The notes under the pieces: generated by a model | Told to the model about the DNA's origin: nothing | What the model saw: the letters and a program-made list of their open reading frames with translations, nothing else | The model's database searches: none | In this document: positions 17,659-26,986 of the stretch, piece after piece | Numbering within the stretch: the stretch's first letter is position 1 | Layout of the letters: each line of letters starts with the position of its first letter | Program-made: the position numbers and the translations under genes | NCBI GenBank assembly: GCA_040079795.1 | Contig: JBEBJQ010000009.1 | Span: 15,021-79,020, forward strand | Direction: 5' to 3' | DNA length: 64,000 nucleotides | DNA from: SXIZ01 sp040079795 | GTDB lineage: Bacteria > Pseudomonadota > Gammaproteobacteria > Methylococcales > Methylomonadaceae

Positions 17659-18141
17659 CTAATCCCTAAAATTCTCAAACTGCAAAGGCATTTCTAATTT
17701 TTCTTCCCGAAGCATTTTAATCACCTCTTGCAAATCGTCGCGGTTTTTGCCCGTTACACGCACTTGATCCCCCTGAATCGCAGCCTGCACTTTTAGCTTT
17801 TTATCCTTAATTAATTTAACAATTTTTTTGGCAAACGCCGAATCCAGGCCTTGTTTCATGGTAATTTCCTGACGCATGCCCTTACCACTAGGCTTAGCAT
17901 CGCCAGTTTCCATGCAGGCGATGTCAATGCCGCGCTTGCTAAGCTTTGTACAGACCACGCTGAACATTTGCTGCAACTGGAAAGCAGATTCAGAAATCAT
18001 GATCACTTTATCGTCATTCAATTCAAAACGGGAGTCAGTGCCTTTAAAATCAAAACGTGTCGCCACTTCTTTATTGGCCTGATCAATGGCGTTTTTTAAT
18101 TCGTGTTTATCAAATTCGGAAATAATGTCAAAGGTAGGCAT
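17659..18141 (-). CDS. YajQ-family nucleotide-binding protein
   Basis: A 160-residue protein matching YajQ/UPF0234 along its length: MPTFDIISEFDKHELKNA, EVATRFDFKGTDSRF, KQGLDSAFAKKIVKLIKDK and VRVTGKNRDDLQEVI. YajQ proteins have two ferredoxin-like folds. Some bind cyclic di-GMP and act as transcription co-regulators. The molecular partner here is unknown. It lies 37 bases downstream of cca on the same strand, probably a shared transcript. Confidence 0.95.
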   Translation of the reverse strand: MPTFDIISEFDKHELKNAIDQANKEVATRFDFKGTDSRFELNDDKVIMISESAFQLQQMFSVVCTKLSKRGIDIACMETGDAKPSGKGMRQEITMKQGLDSAFAKKIVKLIKDKKLKVQAAIQGDQVRVTGKNRDDLQEVIKMLREEKLEMPLQFENFRD

Positions 18142-18178
18142 ACGGGTACATTCTGGGTTAGTAAAAAAAGAAAGTAGG

Positions 18179-19411
18179 TTAAACCACTTTATTGGCGTTA
18201 ATCACCTCGGCAACCGCTTGTATGCGCAAACGCCGGATGGCTTCGCCGATTTGTGCGCCTTGCAGCCCACTATTGAAAACAGCCGAGGTATCGACCGCAG
18301 CGGCCGCAGTTGCAGCACGCTTAATAAATTCGGCTTGCGGATACGGGTTATTTTCTAAACCGGTACGGCCTTTGGCATCAGCCTCACACGCGGCTAAAAA
18401 CGCTGATAAATTGGAAGTAGCCTTAAAAGCACTAAGGCTGGTCAGTAAATCAGTTAAGGTGCTGGCCTTTAATTCAGCAACCCGATGGCTGTGGGTATGA
18501 TATTGCATAACCAGTTGCGCCAGGGCTTTAAACGCATTGGGTACCCGCAAGCGCTCACAAAAAGTAGCCAACAACGGTAGGCCTTTAGTTTCATGTCCAT
18601 GATGATGTGGCAAAGTGGCTTTGGGAGATAACGCCTTCCCTAAATCATGGACGAGGGCGGCAAAGCGAACTTCCGGCAACGGTGATAAGCGCGCTGCTTG
18701 GTCTAATGACAATAAGGTATGAATGCCAGTATCAATTTCCGGGTGGTATTGTGGCGGTTGCGGCACACCAAATAACGCATCAATTTCAGGGAATATAACG
18801 GCTAATGCGCCACATGCTTTCAACGTCTGAAAAAATGCGCTAGGGGTTGCTTCATTAAGCGCTTTATAGAGTTCCGCCCAAACCCGCTCCGGTACCAGAT
18901 GATTAACCTCGCCTGCTGCAACCATCTGCTGCATAAGCGTTAAGGTGTCAGATGCAAGTACAAAATTCAGGTTGGCGTAACGTGCCGAAAAACGGGCGAT
19001 GCGTAAGATCCTGACTGGATCTTCTGCAAACGCGGGGGAAACATGCCGCAAAATCCGTTGTTGTAAATCCTGTTGACCTTTGTAAGGATCTATGACGATA
19101 CCATCGGGCGTCATCGCCATAGCATTAATGGTAAGGTCGCGGCGGATTAAATCTTCCTCCAAAGTCACATCCGGCGCAGCATGCACTACAAAACCTTTAT
19201 AGCCAGGTGCGGTTTTGCGCTCGGTGCGAGCCAGGGCATACTCTTCATGGCTTTTTGGATGTAAAAACACCGGAAAATCTTTGCCGACCGGGCGAAAACC
19301 CATACGCTGCATGGATTCAGGGGTTTCGCCAATTACTACCCAATCCTTTTCGGTTACCGGACGATTAAGGAGTTGGTCACGTACCGCCCCACCCACTAAA
19401 AATGCTTGCAT
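18179..19411 (-). CDS. cca: CCA-adding multifunctional tRNA nucleotidyltransferase
   Basis: A 410-residue protein, near the 412 of E. coli. The nucleotidyltransferase head has FLVGGAVRDQLL (residues 4-15), EKDWVVIG, and the RRDLTINAMA motif near residue 90. It is followed by RNA-binding helices and an HD-type domain with VHDLGKALSP and HHHGHETKG (residues about 250-275). It adds or repairs the CCA end of tRNA; the HD domain in this gammaproteobacterial class gives phosphatase and phosphodiesterase activities. Encoded upstream of yajQ on the same strand. Confidence 0.96.
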   Translation of the reverse strand: MQAFLVGGAVRDQLLNRPVTEKDWVVIGETPESMQRMGFRPVGKDFPVFLHPKSHEEYALARTERKTAPGYKGFVVHAAPDVTLEEDLIRRDLTINAMAMTPDGIVIDPYKGQQDLQQRILRHVSPAFAEDPVRILRIARFSARYANLNFVLASDTLTLMQQMVAAGEVNHLVPERVWAELYKALNEATPSAFFQTLKACGALAVIFPEIDALFGVPQPPQYHPEIDTGIHTLLSLDQAARLSPLPEVRFAALVHDLGKALSPKATLPHHHGHETKGLPLLATFCERLRVPNAFKALAQLVMQYHTHSHRVAELKASTLTDLLTSLSAFKATSNLSAFLAACEADAKGRTGLENNPYPQAEFIKRAATAAAAVDTSAVFNSGLQGAQIGEAIRRLRIQAVAEVINANKVV

Positions 19412-19623
19412 AATCCTAAAATATCTATTAAATATCAGGGCAGTATAACATATACTGCCGTTTTCGGCTTATCTGGATAGTGCGTCATTTATAGATTAAG
19501 GACTTCAGACTCTCGTTGATGCTTAACTTGGAGGGATTTTGAATGGCACCGTGCTTAAAAAGCAAACTTGAGTGGCATCGAGACAGATTAAAAAATCAGG
19601 AAGGTTCGTAATTTACTTGCAAG

Positions 19624-20094
19624 CTATAATCCCATGCCATCCATATTACCGGTCTCCCGATATAACATCGGCTCGCCTGTATTTAAGAAAACCGCATCCA
19701 AAACCTCACACACTACCAATTCATGATCCCCGGCATTAGTCATTTTACTGACTCTGCAATCAAAGTAACCCAGACTTTCCGTTAGTACCGGTACACCAGC
19801 CTTTGACTTTTGCCATTGATGCCCCGCCATTTTATCTGGTTGGCCAGAGCGCCCAAAATGGGCAGCCAAGCTTAGCTGTTGTTTTGCTAACACATTGATA
19901 GTACAGCGACCTCCAGACTTTAAGATTGCATAGCAGCCATGCCGGGGATTAATACTAAAGGCAGGCAACAACGGCTCAAACGAGACCTGCATCACCCATG
20001 CGGCGGTAAAAGCCCTGTCGTGCTGTCCGTCTGTCACCGCAATGACATACACACCGTGGGTAATCAATTGACATAATGTCTGCGGTGTTTGCAT
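19624..20094 (-). CDS. Flavin reductase family protein
   Basis: A 156-residue protein with the flavin reductase-like (FMN-binding split barrel) pattern. Visible parts are GVYVIAVTDG, FTAAWVMQVSFEPLLPAFSI, the RCTINVLAKQQ stretch and GDHELVVCEV near residue 125, which corresponds to the conserved GDH motif. Such enzymes reduce FMN/FAD with NAD(P)H for a partner, or bind haem or flavin for other uses. The partner is unknown. The start is 12 bases downstream of the nadC stop, so it is likely in one transcript with nadC. Confidence 0.85.
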   Translation of the reverse strand: MQTPQTLCQLITHGVYVIAVTDGQHDRAFTAAWVMQVSFEPLLPAFSINPRHGCYAILKSGGRCTINVLAKQQLSLAAHFGRSGQPDKMAGHQWQKSKAGVPVLTESLGYFDCRVSKMTNAGDHELVVCEVLDAVFLNTGEPMLYRETGNMDGMGL

Positions 20095-20106
20095 GGCGTT
20101 TGATCT

Positions 20107-20958
20107 CTAACTTGCCAATTGAATACGCATCGACAAATCCACCGCCTTAATGTCTTTGGTCAACGCACCGATAGAGATATAGTTAACACCGGTTTCCGCA
20201 ATTTGCCGAATATTATCCAGGCGAATATTGCCGGAAGCTTCCAGATCAATTTGCCCGGCAGTTATGGCTACAGCTGCCCGTAAATCAACCAAGGAAAAGT
20301 TATCCAGCATAATCCGATCAGGCTGTGCAGCTAAGGCTTCCTGCAGTTCCAGCAGCGTTTCGACTTCAACCTCGACTAAAAGTGAGGTAAGCTGCCGGGC
20401 AGCCTGAATGGCTCGGGTAATAGAACCCGCCGCCATAATGTGATTTTCCTTAATCAACACGGCATCATACAAACCAGTGCGATGGTTAAAGCAACCGCCA
20501 CATTTAACTGCGTACTTTTGCGCCAAACGAAGTCCCGGTATGGTTTTACGGGTATCCAACACTTTGCAACCGGTTCCAGCAACCGCATCTGCATAACGCC
20601 GCGATACCGTCGCAGTCGCCGACAAGGTTTGCAGCAAATTTAAAGCGGTACGCTCACCCGACAATAAAGCGCGCGCCGGGCCGTGCAAACGGCATAATAA
20701 AGTTCCCGCACTAACCAACGAGCCTTCCGCTTGCAACCAGCCTATGCTAACGCCGGGTTCTAATAGTTTAAACACGCCATCAAACCAGGCTTGCCCGCAT
20801 AACAGCATATCCTCACGGGTAATAACTTCTGCGCTGGCTTGTTTATCGGCGGGAATAATAGCCGCAGTAAGGTCGCCTGCGCCTAAATCTTCGGCAATAA
20901 AACCACGCAGGGCAGTGATCATTTCTTCAGTCATCATGTAAACATTTTCAGTCATCAT
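20107..20958 (-). CDS. nadC: Nicotinate-nucleotide pyrophosphorylase, carboxylating (NadC)
   Basis: A 283-residue quinolinate phosphoribosyltransferase. Signatures: EDLGAGDLTA near residue 20, SGERTALNLLQTLSATAT, VLDTRKTIPGLR, KYAVKCGGCFNHR, and the C-terminal barrel parts VEVETL, IMLDN and EASGNI. It makes nicotinate mononucleotide from quinolinate and PRPP in NAD synthesis. Several ATGs crowd the start (20958, 20955, 20937); which is used is not clear. It is divergent from ampD, the usual gammaproteobacterial arrangement. Confidence 0.96.
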   Translation of the reverse strand: MMTENVYMMTEEMITALRGFIAEDLGAGDLTAAIIPADKQASAEVITREDMLLCGQAWFDGVFKLLEPGVSIGWLQAEGSLVSAGTLLCRLHGPARALLSGERTALNLLQTLSATATVSRRYADAVAGTGCKVLDTRKTIPGLRLAQKYAVKCGGCFNHRTGLYDAVLIKENHIMAAGSITRAIQAARQLTSLLVEVEVETLLELQEALAAQPDRIMLDNFSLVDLRAAVAITAGQIDLEASGNIRLDNIRQIAETGVNYISIGALTKDIKAVDLSMRIQLAS

Positions 20959-20989
20959 CTTAAAAGCGGAACTATACGCTAAACCTCGT

Positions 20990-20995
20990 TATAAT
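20990..20995 (+). promoter_or_regulatory. Possible -10 element for ampD
   Basis: A perfect TATAAT hexamer 34 bases before the ampD ATG in the nadC/ampD divergent region. No good -35 is seen 17 bases upstream, so this is tentative. Confidence 0.3.
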
Positions 20996-21028
20996 TCCGG
21001 CTACTTAAGCCATTTATTAAATAAACCC

Positions 21029-21568
21029 ATGCGCATTAGCCAGCACCTGTTAGATGCCGCGACCCAAATTCCGTCGCCCAACTTTGATGACCGTAGCGAC
21101 CCGGAGGATTTGAGTTTACTGGTCATCCATTGCATCAGTTTACCCCCCGCTGAATTCGGCAATGACTGTATTACCCAATTATTTTGCAATCAACTGGATG
21201 CAGACGCCCACCCCTATTTTGCCGCTATTCATCAAATGACGGTTTCAGCGCACTTATTAATCAAACGCGACGGCAGTATCACCCAGTATGTACCCTTTAA
21301 CAAACGCGCCTGGCACGCGGGCGTTTCCCATTATCAAGGGCGAGAAAAGTGTAATGATTTTTCCATAGGCATTGAGCTAGAGGGCATAGAAAACATTCCC
21401 TACACGGATGCGCAATATACGCAATTAGCACAAGTCATTAACACCCTGCTGGGCCACTATCCTACGCTCTCCAAGCAAGCTATTACGGGGCACAGTGACA
21501 TCGCCCCCGGTCGAAAAACCGATCCCGGGCCTCTGTTTGCTTGGAACAGGCTATATGAATTATTGTGA
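21029..21568 (+). CDS. ampD: 1,6-anhydro-N-acetylmuramyl-L-alanine amidase AmpD
   Basis: A 179-residue zinc amidase (amidase_2). Typical stretches: SPNFDDRSDPEDLSLLVIH, with the first zinc histidine near residue 35, RAWHAGVSHYQGR near 90-102, NDFSIGIELEG, and GHSDIAPGRKTDPGP near 155-170 carrying the remaining ligands. It cleaves the peptide from anhydro-muropeptides in cytoplasmic cell-wall recycling and so controls AmpR-type beta-lactamase induction where that exists. It has no signal peptide, as expected. Confidence 0.96.
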   Translation: MRISQHLLDAATQIPSPNFDDRSDPEDLSLLVIHCISLPPAEFGNDCITQLFCNQLDADAHPYFAAIHQMTVSAHLLIKRDGSITQYVPFNKRAWHAGVSHYQGREKCNDFSIGIELEGIENIPYTDAQYTQLAQVINTLLGHYPTLSKQAITGHSDIAPGRKTDPGPLFAWNRLYELL

Positions 21569-21667
21569 TTATGCTGCCCGCCGTTAATCAAAAAAACCGT
21601 ATAAATTTTTATCCTGCGCAGCGCTTTTACGTTATCATAGCTGCCCGCTCAACTGAAGGTTTTCTAC

Positions 21668-22633
21668 ATGCAAATTGGCACTTACAGTCTGGCAAACAAA
21701 TTAATTTTGGCACCCATGGCGGGCGTATCCGACCGTCCCTTTCGGGAGATCTGCCAGCAGCAAGGTGCAGCCTTGACCGTCTCGGAAATGGTCGCCTCTA
21801 ACCCAATCTTCAGCAAACATCCCAAAACCTTATTAAGAACCGATTTTAGTGCCGAAAGCGGCTTACGCAGTGTCCAAATTTTAGGCACCGACCCACAACA
21901 AATGGCGGCCGCAGCACATTTAAACGAACAGCGCGGCGCACAGATTATCGACATCAACATGGGCTGTCCCGCTAAAAAAGTCTGCTTGGTAGCAGCGGGA
22001 TCCGCTTTATTAAGGGATGAAGACCTGGTTAAACGCATATTAGATCAAGTGATTGCCGCGGTATCTATTCCGGTAACCCTTAAAATTCGCACCGGCTGGG
22101 ATGCACACAGTAAAAATGCCCTAAGTATTGCCAAGATTGCCGAAAACGCAGGGATTGCCGCCTTGACCATTCATGGACGCACCCGTGCCTGCAAATTTGA
22201 GGGACAGGCTGAGTACGCAACGATTCGGGCAGTCAAACAGCACATTAATATTCCAATCATTGCGAATGGCGATATTGACAGCCCTGAAAAAGCGCAATTT
22301 GTTTTAGACACTACCGGCGCAGATGCGCTCATGATCGGTCGCGCCGCACAGGGAAATCCGTGGTTATTCAAACAAATTAACCATTTTTTAGAAACCGGAA
22401 AAACCCTTAACAAACCGTCTATTAGCGAATCGAAACAATTACTTATGCACCATCTTGAACAACTTTACGGCTTTTACGGCTCGGCGAGTGGTGTTAAAAT
22501 AGCGCGAAAACACATCGGATGGTATTTAAAAAACTTAAGCCAAGCTCTCCCTCTTGGCGATAGCCGTTATCTACAAGCCCAAACCCCTGCCCAGCAACAA
22601 ACAGCGGTTTGGTCGTTGTTCTCTTTACAATAA
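21668..22633 (+). CDS. dusB: tRNA-dihydrouridine synthase B
   Basis: A 321-residue flavoprotein. It starts with IGTYSLANKLILAPMAGVSDRPFR. The catalytic cysteine is in INMGCPAKKVC (near residues 98-108), followed by KIRTGWD, TIHGRTR, IANGDI and MIGRAAQGNPW. It reduces uridines in tRNA with NADPH. The gene is followed by fis 21 bases later, the classical dusB-fis operon. Confidence 0.97.
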   Translation: MQIGTYSLANKLILAPMAGVSDRPFREICQQQGAALTVSEMVASNPIFSKHPKTLLRTDFSAESGLRSVQILGTDPQQMAAAAHLNEQRGAQIIDINMGCPAKKVCLVAAGSALLRDEDLVKRILDQVIAAVSIPVTLKIRTGWDAHSKNALSIAKIAENAGIAALTIHGRTRACKFEGQAEYATIRAVKQHINIPIIANGDIDSPEKAQFVLDTTGADALMIGRAAQGNPWLFKQINHFLETGKTLNKPSISESKQLLMHHLEQLYGFYGSASGVKIARKHIGWYLKNLSQALPLGDSRYLQAQTPAQQQTAVWSLFSLQ

Positions 22634-22654
22634 TCACCATTTAGCAGCGTAACT

Positions 22655-22939
22655 ATGGCAGCGAATCTTTCTAAAGTAACTATGCTTAACCCCCATCAAC
22701 CAAAAATAGCGGCTATTCCCTTGTCTACCCACGTTAAAACAGCAGTGGAACTTTATTTTGCACAGCTTAACGGGCATACCGCCGCTGATTTATACAACAT
22801 GGTGCTAAACGAAGTTGAAAAACCCTTGCTGGAAACAACCTTACAACAATCCGGTTACAATCAAACCAAGGCAGCTAAAGCCTTAGGACTAAGCCGCAGC
22901 ACATTGCGCAAAAAACTGGATCAACACGGCATTTCCTAA
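22655..22939 (+). CDS. fis: DNA-binding protein Fis
   Basis: A 94-residue protein ending in the highly conserved Fis helix-turn-helix (GYNQTKAAKALGLSRSTLRKKL, residues about 68-89). It is preceded by the helical dimerisation part (VEKPLLETTLQQS). Fis is a nucleoid protein that bends DNA and regulates growth-rate-dependent genes. The N-terminal 25 residues vary, as usual; a second ATG (22682) could also serve as start. Context dusB-fis-purH is common in gammaproteobacteria. Confidence 0.95.
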   Translation: MAANLSKVTMLNPHQPKIAAIPLSTHVKTAVELYFAQLNGHTAADLYNMVLNEVEKPLLETTLQQSGYNQTKAAKALGLSRSTLRKKLDQHGIS

Positions 22940-22978
22940 AACTACGCAGCTCACTACCCCACTTTTTTTGAGGCCATC

Positions 22979-24538
22979 ATGAATAAAAAAATCACCCGTG
23001 CGCTGGTGAGTGTTTCGGATAAAACCGGCATTATTGAATTCTGTCAGCAGTTACAGCATTTAAAAATCGACATTTTATCAACCGGTGGCACAGCGAAAGT
23101 GCTGCAAGCGCATAACATCCCAGTCACCGAAGTTTCAGATTACACCGGTTTTCCCGAAATGATGGATGGTCGAGTTAAAACCCTGCATCCCAAAATCCAT
23201 GGGGGCATCCTCGGACGGCGCGGGGTTGACGACAGCATTATGTCCGACAACGACATCCACCCTATCGACATGGTTGTGGTCAATCTTTATCCGTTTGCGG
23301 AAACGATCGCTAAACCCAATTGTGATCTAGCGGATGCCATTGAGAATATCGACATCGGCGGCCCTACCATGATTCGTGCTGCGGCTAAAAATTACGAGGA
23401 CGTTGCAGTCGTAGTTGATCCAATTGATTACGCCGGAATTATTGCGGAACTGGATTGCGATAACGGTTATTTAACCGCCACCACGCGCTTTAGTTTAGCC
23501 CTTAAAAGCTTTGAACATACCGCCCAATATGATACCGCCATTGCGGTTTATTTAAGCAACCTTAATCAAACGCGCTTTCCTAAAACGCTTAACCTGCAAT
23601 TTCAACATCACCAAGCCCTGCGTTACGGTGAAAACCCTCATCAACAAGCCGCTTTCTATCGGGAGAAATCACCCGCATCCGGCACCGTCGCGGCTGCGGT
23701 GCAATTACAAGGCAAAGAACTGTCATTTAATAACATCGCCGATACCGATGCTGCTTTGGAATGCGTTAAAGCATTCGATGGGCAACCGGCGTGTGTAATA
23801 GTCAAACATGCCAATCCTTGCGGTGTCGCGCTTGCAGACAATATTTTGGCCGCTTACGATCTCGCCTACGCTACTGATCCAACCTCAGCGTTCGGCGGCA
23901 TCATCGCCTTTAACCGCGAATTGGATGACACAACAGCACGGGAAATTTTAAAACGCCAGTTTGTAGAAGTCATTATTGCGCCCAGCATCAGTGCAGCAGC
24001 AGAAAATGTACTGAACGAAAAACCCAACATCCGCGTTTTAGCCTCAGGACAATGGACTAAAAACCTACAACCTGAATATAATTTTAAACGCGTCAGCGGT
24101 GGGCTGTTAGTACAAGATAATGATAATGGTCAAGTTACCCAAAGCGACATTAAAATTGTCAGCCAACGCACCCCGACTGAACAGGAACTCAATGATTGTT
24201 TATTTGCCTGGAAAGTCGCTAAATTCGTCAAATCCAATGCGATTGTTTATTGTAAAAATAACCGCACCATCGGCGTTGGAGCCGGCCAAATGAGCCGTGT
24301 TTATTCCGCTAAAATTGCGGGCATCAAAGCCGCCGATGAAGGTCTAGCAGTAGCTGGCTCAGTAATGGCCTCGGACGCGTTTTTCCCCTTTAGGGATGGC
24401 ATTGATGCTGCCGCAGCTGCGGGCATTACCGCAGTCATCCAACCAGGCGGTTCGGTGCGTGATGATGAAGTCATAGCTGCGGCTAATGAACATAACATGG
24501 CAATGCTATTCACCGGGATGCGCCATTTTAGGCATTAA
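22979..24538 (+). CDS. purH: Bifunctional AICAR transformylase/IMP cyclohydrolase (PurH)
   Basis: A 519-residue protein. The N-terminal IMP cyclohydrolase (MGS-like) domain shows ALVSVSDKTGI, LSTGGTAK and DGRVKTLHPKIHGG. The AICAR transformylase part shows LRYGENPHQQAAFY, VKHANPCGVA (K-H catalytic pair), SDAFFPFRDGID and the usual C-terminal LFTGMRHFRH. It performs the last two steps of IMP synthesis and uses 10-formyl-tetrahydrofolate, which links it to one-carbon supply. The ATG follows TTTTTTTGAGGCCATC. Confidence 0.97.
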   Translation: MNKKITRALVSVSDKTGIIEFCQQLQHLKIDILSTGGTAKVLQAHNIPVTEVSDYTGFPEMMDGRVKTLHPKIHGGILGRRGVDDSIMSDNDIHPIDMVVVNLYPFAETIAKPNCDLADAIENIDIGGPTMIRAAAKNYEDVAVVVDPIDYAGIIAELDCDNGYLTATTRFSLALKSFEHTAQYDTAIAVYLSNLNQTRFPKTLNLQFQHHQALRYGENPHQQAAFYREKSPASGTVAAAVQLQGKELSFNNIADTDAALECVKAFDGQPACVIVKHANPCGVALADNILAAYDLAYATDPTSAFGGIIAFNRELDDTTAREILKRQFVEVIIAPSISAAAENVLNEKPNIRVLASGQWTKNLQPEYNFKRVSGGLLVQDNDNGQVTQSDIKIVSQRTPTEQELNDCLFAWKVAKFVKSNAIVYCKNNRTIGVGAGQMSRVYSAKIAGIKAADEGLAVAGSVMASDAFFPFRDGIDAAAAAGITAVIQPGGSVRDDEVIAAANEHNMAMLFTGMRHFRH

Positions 24539-24552
24539 CACCGGAGAAACAA

Positions 24553-25164
24553 ATGGCTCTACAACCACAGTTTGAACATGACAACGTTGCAATGACCGAA
24601 GTCGAATATTTAAGTACTGAACCCTTGTCTGAGGTTCGGCGTGAATATATTGATGGTCGTGTTTATGCCATGGCGGGTGGCAGCACCAACCATAATATTT
24701 TAGCAACTAATGTACTGCGTAAACTTGGCAATCATCTGGAAGGTACGCCCTGCATCACGTTTATGTCTGAAATTAAAGTAGCCTTAAAAGCAGCTACTGG
24801 GCAAAACTACGTTTATCCTGATGTCATCGTGGATTGTAACCCTACCACCAATGACGGGTTTGCCACCTCCCCCGTGATTATCGTCGAAGTGCTTTCGAAA
24901 TCAACCAGAAGGCTGGACACTTCAACCAAGCTATTACGATATATCAACTTACCGACGCTAAAAGAATATATTCTGGTCGAACAAGATTTTGTTGCCGTAC
25001 AAGTGCTGCGTAGAGATAATCATTGGCAATCAGAATATTTTTATCTTGGCGACAGGGTTATTTTTGAATCCATTAACCTAACCCTCAGCGTTGAAGAAAT
25101 TTATGATCGTGTCAACAATGATGATATGCAGGAATTTAGGCAACACCTGCAAGTTGTAGAGTAA
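24553..25164 (+). CDS. Uma2-family putative endonuclease between purH and purD
   Basis: A 203-residue PD-(D/E)XK-fold protein of the Uma2/DUF820 family. Visible parts: EVEYLSTEPLSEVRREYIDGRVYAMAGGS in pieces around residues 14-42, YVYPDVIVDC near residues 88-97 (catalytic D), and PVIIVEVLSKSTRRLD near 110-125 (E and K-equivalent region). Uma2 proteins are widespread in cyanobacteria and other bacteria with many paralogues; their targets are unknown. It starts 15 bases after purH behind CCGGAGAAAC, so it rides on the pur transcript. It interrupts the usual purH-purD pair. Confidence 0.9.
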   Translation: MALQPQFEHDNVAMTEVEYLSTEPLSEVRREYIDGRVYAMAGGSTNHNILATNVLRKLGNHLEGTPCITFMSEIKVALKAATGQNYVYPDVIVDCNPTTNDGFATSPVIIVEVLSKSTRRLDTSTKLLRYINLPTLKEYILVEQDFVAVQVLRRDNHWQSEYFYLGDRVIFESINLTLSVEEIYDRVNNDDMQEFRQHLQVVE

Positions 25165-25290
25165 TTTCGCGCTTTCTTAGTTTGACGGTCGTTTAGTTAC
25201 ACCTGTTTATTGGTACGAAACTACTACAACCACAAGATAAGTCCTTCATTAATAATAGATCCTTACACTTTATCGCAACGAGAGCACACC

Positions 25291-26568
25291 ATGAAAATCC
25301 TCATCGTAGGCAGCGGCGGACGTGAACATGCCTTAGCCTGGAAAGTCCGGCAATCAAAACAAGTTACGCAGCTCTATGTTGCCCCCGGCAATGCTGGTAC
25401 TGAGCTGGAGTCAGGCGTTGAAAATGTTGCTATTGCCAGCGATGATATTCCCGCCCTGCTGGCTTTTGCGCAACATGAACAGATCGCTTTGACCATCATA
25501 GGCCCGGAAGTGCCATTGGTCGCAGGCATAGTTGATTGCTTCCAAGCGGCAGGCTTAAAATGTTTTGGCCCTAGCGCGAAAGCAGCGCAATTGGAAGGTT
25601 CCAAGGCATTTTGTAAAGATTTTCTGGCTCGGCACAACATTCCCACTGCTGAATATCAAACCTTCACCGACCCGCAAGCTGCGATTGCTTATATTAATAG
25701 CAAAGGCGCACCAATTGTGGTGAAAGCGGATGGCCTGGCGGCTGGTAAAGGTGTGATTGTGGCACAGACCGAGCAGAAAGCGATTGATGCCGTCAATGAT
25801 ATGCTGGCAGATAATGTCTATGGTGCGGCAGGGAGTCGCGTGGTGATTGAAGAATTTTTGGTGGGTGAAGAAGCGAGTTTTATTGTCATTGCCAGTGGTT
25901 TGCAGGCCTTAGCGGTGGCGACTTCGCAAGACCATAAAGCGCGCGATAATGGCGATTTAGGTCCTAATACCGGTGGCATGGGGGCTTATTCCCCTGCACC
26001 CGTGGTTACACCTGCCATTCATCAACGCGTAATGCAGGAAGTGATAGCGCCGACGTTGCAAGGTATGTTGGATGATGGCATCCCGTACACCGGTTTTTTG
26101 TATGCAGGTTTAATGATTTCCCCCGATGGCTGCGTAAAAGTGTTGGAATACAATTGCCGCTTTGGTGATCCTGAAACGCAACCGATCATGATGCGATTGA
26201 AAAGCGACTTGGTTGATTTATGTTTTGCAGCCTTAAATCAAACCTTGGATACGGTTGCCAGCGAGTGGGATGAGCGTCCAGCCTTGGGCGTGGTGCTGGC
26301 AGCAGGCGGTTATCCAGACGAATACGAGAAAGGTAAAGTGATTTCTGGGCTACCAACCACTGACACGGCAGACAGCAAAGTGTTTCATGCAGGTACTGTG
26401 CGTGAAAACGACAATATCGTCACCAATGGCGGACGGGTGTTATGCGTCTGTGCCTTAGGTGATACCATTGCGGACGCGCAACAAAAAGCGTATGCGTTGT
26501 GTCAGCCAATTCATTGGGATGATGTCTATTACCGCACGGATATTGGTTTTAAGGCGATTGCTAAATAA
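25291..26568 (+). CDS. purD: Phosphoribosylamine-glycine ligase (PurD)
   Basis: A 425-residue ATP-grasp enzyme. It opens MKILIVGSGGREHALAWK and shows VAPGNAG, GPEVPLVAGIVD, GPSAKAAQLEGSK, VKADGLAAGKGV, and NTGGMGAYSPAP followed by the EYNCRFGDPETQ magnesium/ATP site. It joins glycine to phosphoribosylamine in purine synthesis. The ATG at 25291 matches the family start; an in-frame start 27 codons earlier adds a tail with no homology. Same direction as purH, separated by the Uma2 gene. Confidence 0.97.
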   Translation: MKILIVGSGGREHALAWKVRQSKQVTQLYVAPGNAGTELESGVENVAIASDDIPALLAFAQHEQIALTIIGPEVPLVAGIVDCFQAAGLKCFGPSAKAAQLEGSKAFCKDFLARHNIPTAEYQTFTDPQAAIAYINSKGAPIVVKADGLAAGKGVIVAQTEQKAIDAVNDMLADNVYGAAGSRVVIEEFLVGEEASFIVIASGLQALAVATSQDHKARDNGDLGPNTGGMGAYSPAPVVTPAIHQRVMQEVIAPTLQGMLDDGIPYTGFLYAGLMISPDGCVKVLEYNCRFGDPETQPIMMRLKSDLVDLCFAALNQTLDTVASEWDERPALGVVLAAGGYPDEYEKGKVISGLPTTDTADSKVFHAGTVRENDNIVTNGGRVLCVCALGDTIADAQQKAYALCQPIHWDDVYYRTDIGFKAIAK

Positions 26569-26596
26569 AGTTAAACGATTATCAGGGGCAATAATT

Positions 26597-26986
26597 ATGT
26601 CAGAACGAGCCTTCACCGAAGCAGAAGTAAATCAACGCCTGCAAGCAGAGCTGCCGCATTGGACGTATGAAAATGGCTGGATTCGGCGCAAGATCAAAAC
26701 CAGTGGTTGGAAAGCAACCTTAATGGTGGTCACGACTGTCGGGCACTTGGCTGAAAAAGCGTGGCATCACCCCGATATGACTATCTCTTATGCGTTTGTG
26801 ATTGTTAAGTTGGTAACGCATTCTGCTAAAGGCATTACCGAAAAAGATTTTGCCCTAGCCAAAAAAATTGAAGAAGTGGTGCTGTGGGATCCCGCAACTG
26901 AATCGCAAGGGGTGTTTGAAGGTACGCCGGAAGACGACCAACGGTTTAGCTATATTAAAAAAGACAAGCCTAAGGAGGCTGTGTGA
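26597..26986 (+). CDS. Pterin-4a-carbinolamine dehydratase-like protein at the fhc locus
   Basis: A 129-residue protein of the DCoH/PhhB fold. The signature is KAWHHPDMTISYAFVIVKL followed by VTHSAKGITEKDFALAKKIE; the HHP and TH residues are the expected active-site positions. The family dehydrates 4a-hydroxytetrahydrobiopterin, but methylotrophs carry such genes next to H4MPT-pathway genes, where a role in pterin cofactor handling is suspected. The stop overlaps the fhcB start (TGATG), and an excellent TAAGGAGG ribosome site for fhcB lies in its last codons. That coupling supports a C1 role. Confidence 0.88.
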   Translation: MSERAFTEAEVNQRLQAELPHWTYENGWIRRKIKTSGWKATLMVVTTVGHLAEKAWHHPDMTISYAFVIVKLVTHSAKGITEKDFALAKKIEEVVLWDPATESQGVFEGTPEDDQRFSYIKKDKPKEAV

